Assembly (NCBI GenBank): GCA_001899285.1
Contig: MKWA01000005.1
Span: forward strand, 85,788 to 149,787
DNA length: 64,000 bases
Reading direction: 5' to 3'
Source of the DNA: Rhizobiales bacterium 64-17
Lineage (GTDB): Bacteria > Pseudomonadota > Alphaproteobacteria > Rhizobiales > Xanthobacteraceae
Below are positions 61,984 through 64,000 of the stretch, piece after piece. Below the pieces are notes generated by a model, which saw only the letters and a list, made by a program, of their open reading frames with translations, was not told where the DNA came from and did no database searches. How positions within the stretch are numbered: position 1 is the first letter of the stretch; each line of letters begins with the position of its first letter. Both the position numbers and the translations under genes were made by a program.

Positions 61984-63708
61984 TTAGTCGGGGCGGCGGC
62001 CGTTACCGGACCAGCCGCTGGCAACGGGCGCGGCCAGTCCCTCGGGATTGTCCTCGACCCCGGTTCCACCAATCCCCGGATCGTCCGGCGCATGCACCAG
62101 TGGGATCACCGCCGGCGCGGCCGACTTGGCCGTATCCGGCTTTGCGACATCCGGTTTGGACGGTTCGCGCGCCTCCGGCACGGGTTGAACGGGCGCGGCG
62201 GCCGGCACTTCCGACGGCTTCGGCGCGGGTGCCGACGCGGCCGCCAGTTCTGCCGCCAGAGGCGACGCAGGGATGGGCGAGACCTGGCTGGGCGAAGCGG
62301 GCGAGGACGACGCGGGCTGTCCCTCGTCCGGGTCCGGCTCGGACGGCTCATCGTCGATGGCCGGCGGGAGCGGCACAAGCTCGGACGGCGGGGCGCCGGG
62401 CGCCATCTCGATCACCGGGCCGGGACGGCCGCCGATCTCTTCCAGCGGCACCTTCCACTGGAACGCGTCGAGCTTGCCGGTCACCGGCGACACCGGCAGC
62501 CAGCGATCGGAGATCACGCCATCGGCGGTCCAGACCGGATCGGGCCGCGCGGTCATCGCCCGCGCCAGCCATTGCCGCGCCCGGCCGGCGTCGCCGCCAT
62601 CCTGATCCTCGATGTCCGCCATCAGCGCCGCGACCCGCCGGGTCGGCGCGGCGACATAAGGCTCGAGCACCCGACGCGCGAGCGTAAAGTCGCGCGCATC
62701 GATCGCTGCGCGTGCCACCGCCAGCGCGCCCTCGATCTCTGCCGGCGTTTTCGCGGCGAGCGCCTGCACCCGCTCCAGCCGCTCGCGCGCCGACGCGCCA
62801 AGCCGCGCATCGGCATAAGCATCGGCGAGATCGGGATGCGGATGGACGCGCCATGCGGTTTCAAGCATGCGCGAAGCCTTGCGCCGTTCGCCCGCCTCCG
62901 CGAGCTGACGGCCGGCGAGCACCGCCGCCGGCACCAGCGCCGGCGCGAGCTTCACCGCCTCGCGCGCGAGATCGCGCGACGTATCGCGGTCGGTCTCGGC
63001 CAGCGTCTGCGCCCGCGCGGTGAGCAGCACCGCACGCTGCCGGCGATAATCCGCTTTATCGAGATCGCCCTTCATCCGTTCGAGCGCGGCCAGCGCGCCG
63101 GCCCAATCCTGCGCCGCGCAGCGCGCGTCGAGCACGGCCTGCGAGGCCCAGTGCACGCCGGACGACGTCTGCACTGCTTCTTCCGCGACGCGCTGCGCCG
63201 TCTCGCCGTCGCCGCGGCGCTGCGCCTCGATGAACAGGCCGCGCAAACCGAGCAGCCGCGTATCATCACGCTGCGTCATGGTGCGGAACGCGCGCTCGGC
63301 ATCCGGCGCGTCGCCGGCGAGCTGCGCCGCCTGCGCAGTGAGCAGCAAGGTCAGCGAATCGTTCGGCGCGAGACGATGCGCCTCAGCGGCGGCGCGGCGC
63401 GCCTTGTGCGCATCACCGCTGCCGATGGCGATCAGGCCGCGCGAGATGGCGCTGTGCCCTTTCATGGCGCGACGATTGCGGATGAACAGCGACACCTGTT
63501 CAGGCGACCGCAACAGGAAGCGCAGCAGCGACCACAGCATGATCGCAACGACGACGACCGCCGCGAGCGCGGCCAGCGCCACCATCAGCGAGGTTTCGAT
63601 GCGATAGCCGAGCCAGGTGATGGCGATGTCACCGGGCCGGTCGGCGAACCACGCCACACCGAGCGCCAGCGCGCCGACAAAAATCAAGAACAGGGCAACG
63701 CGGATCAT
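61984..63708 (-). CDS. hemY: HemY N-terminal domain / TPR-containing protein
   Basis: MIRVALFLIFVGALALGVAWFADRPGDIAITWLGYRIETSLMVALAALAAVV ... TPR-like repeats. Confidence 0.9.
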   Translation of the reverse strand: MIRVALFLIFVGALALGVAWFADRPGDIAITWLGYRIETSLMVALAALAAVVVVAIMLWSLLRFLLRSPEQVSLFIRNRRAMKGHSAISRGLIAIGSGDAHKARRAAAEAHRLAPNDSLTLLLTAQAAQLAGDAPDAERAFRTMTQRDDTRLLGLRGLFIEAQRRGDGETAQRVAEEAVQTSSGVHWASQAVLDARCAAQDWAGALAALERMKGDLDKADYRRQRAVLLTARAQTLAETDRDTSRDLAREAVKLAPALVPAAVLAGRQLAEAGERRKASRMLETAWRVHPHPDLADAYADARLGASARERLERVQALAAKTPAEIEGALAVARAAIDARDFTLARRVLEPYVAAPTRRVAALMADIEDQDGGDAGRARQWLARAMTARPDPVWTADGVISDRWLPVSPVTGKLDAFQWKVPLEEIGGRPGPVIEMAPGAPPSELVPLPPAIDDEPSEPDPDEGQPASSSPASPSQVSPIPASPLAAELAAASAPAPKPSEVPAAAPVQPVPEAREPSKPDVAKPDTAKSAAPAVIPLVHAPDDPGIGGTGVEDNPEGLAAPVASGWSGNGRRPD

Positions 63709-63718
63709 GAGCGCCCCG

Positions 63719-64000
63719 TCACCGTGAACCGAAGGCGCGCGACGTATCCGCGAGCAACGTGCGGCTGGCCTGCAGCGCGGCAGCGCGCGCTTCGGCGCGG
63801 GCGATCCAGCCGTCGGCAGGCGCGCGCGACCGCGGTGGCAGGGATTTAAGCTCGCTGACCGCAGCGGCGATGTCGCCGCGCGCGGCGTGCTGCTCGACGC
63901 GGGTGATCACCGCCTGCGGATCGCTGCCGGCGGCGCTGCCGACCGGGCGCACGCGCACGAGCTTCGCCGCATTGGCCTCGAGCCGATCCAGGAAGCCGGT
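63719..64000 (-). CDS. Mic60/mitofilin-like (COG4223) protein, C-terminal end; gene runs off right edge
   Basis: Open frame to window edge: TGFLDRLEANAAKLVRVRPVG...AVITRVEQHAARGDIAAAVSELKSLPPRSRAPADGWIARAEARAAALQASRTLLAD, immediately upstream of hemY. Confidence 0.7.
   Translation of the reverse strand, partial: TGFLDRLEANAAKLVRVRPVGSAAGSDPQAVITRVEQHAARGDIAAAVSELKSLPPRSRAPADGWIARAEARAAALQASRTLLADTSRAFGSR

Noticed and set aside
62092-63849. 585-aa plus-strand ORF antisense to hemY
   Set aside because: Arg-rich shadow ORF; hemY has clear domain support.

Overview
The window is 64 kb of high-GC DNA on a chromosomal backbone, most consistent with an alphaproteobacterium of the Hyphomicrobiales (Bradyrhizobiaceae/Xanthobacteraceae-like). 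It is densely coding. I saw no convincing prophage, transposase, CRISPR array or rRNA operon. Content is mostly core metabolism: sdhCDAB, leuB, argG, asd, folD, folE, typA, rlmN, gcdH, hemY plus the 3' end of a Mic60-like gene. There are two tRNAs, Ala(CGC) and Thr(CGT). Accessory modules include: (i) a 10.2-17.5 kb block with three sulfite-oxidase-fold molybdoenzymes, two paired with c-type cytochromes and one with a b-type cytochrome, plus an MXKDX pentapeptide-repeat protein; (ii) a tandem ParA-like pair at 53-54.5 kb in which the downstream paralog has lost the Walker A lysines, followed by a candidate sRNA with a strong terminator; (iii) a MarR / flavin reductase / MFS / HpaB-type monooxygenase locus with a perfect AT-rich palindrome in the divergent promoter; (iv) a TRAP transporter. 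Several families of dispersed intergenic palindromic repeats are present. One copy lies inside the mtnA reading frame and appears to extend the protein and couple it to mmcB. I could not confirm a clearly new system. The degenerate ParA pair, the unannotated 31-aa membrane peptide, the candidate sRNA and the hairpin-rich 29.6-30.1 kb region are the best leads.
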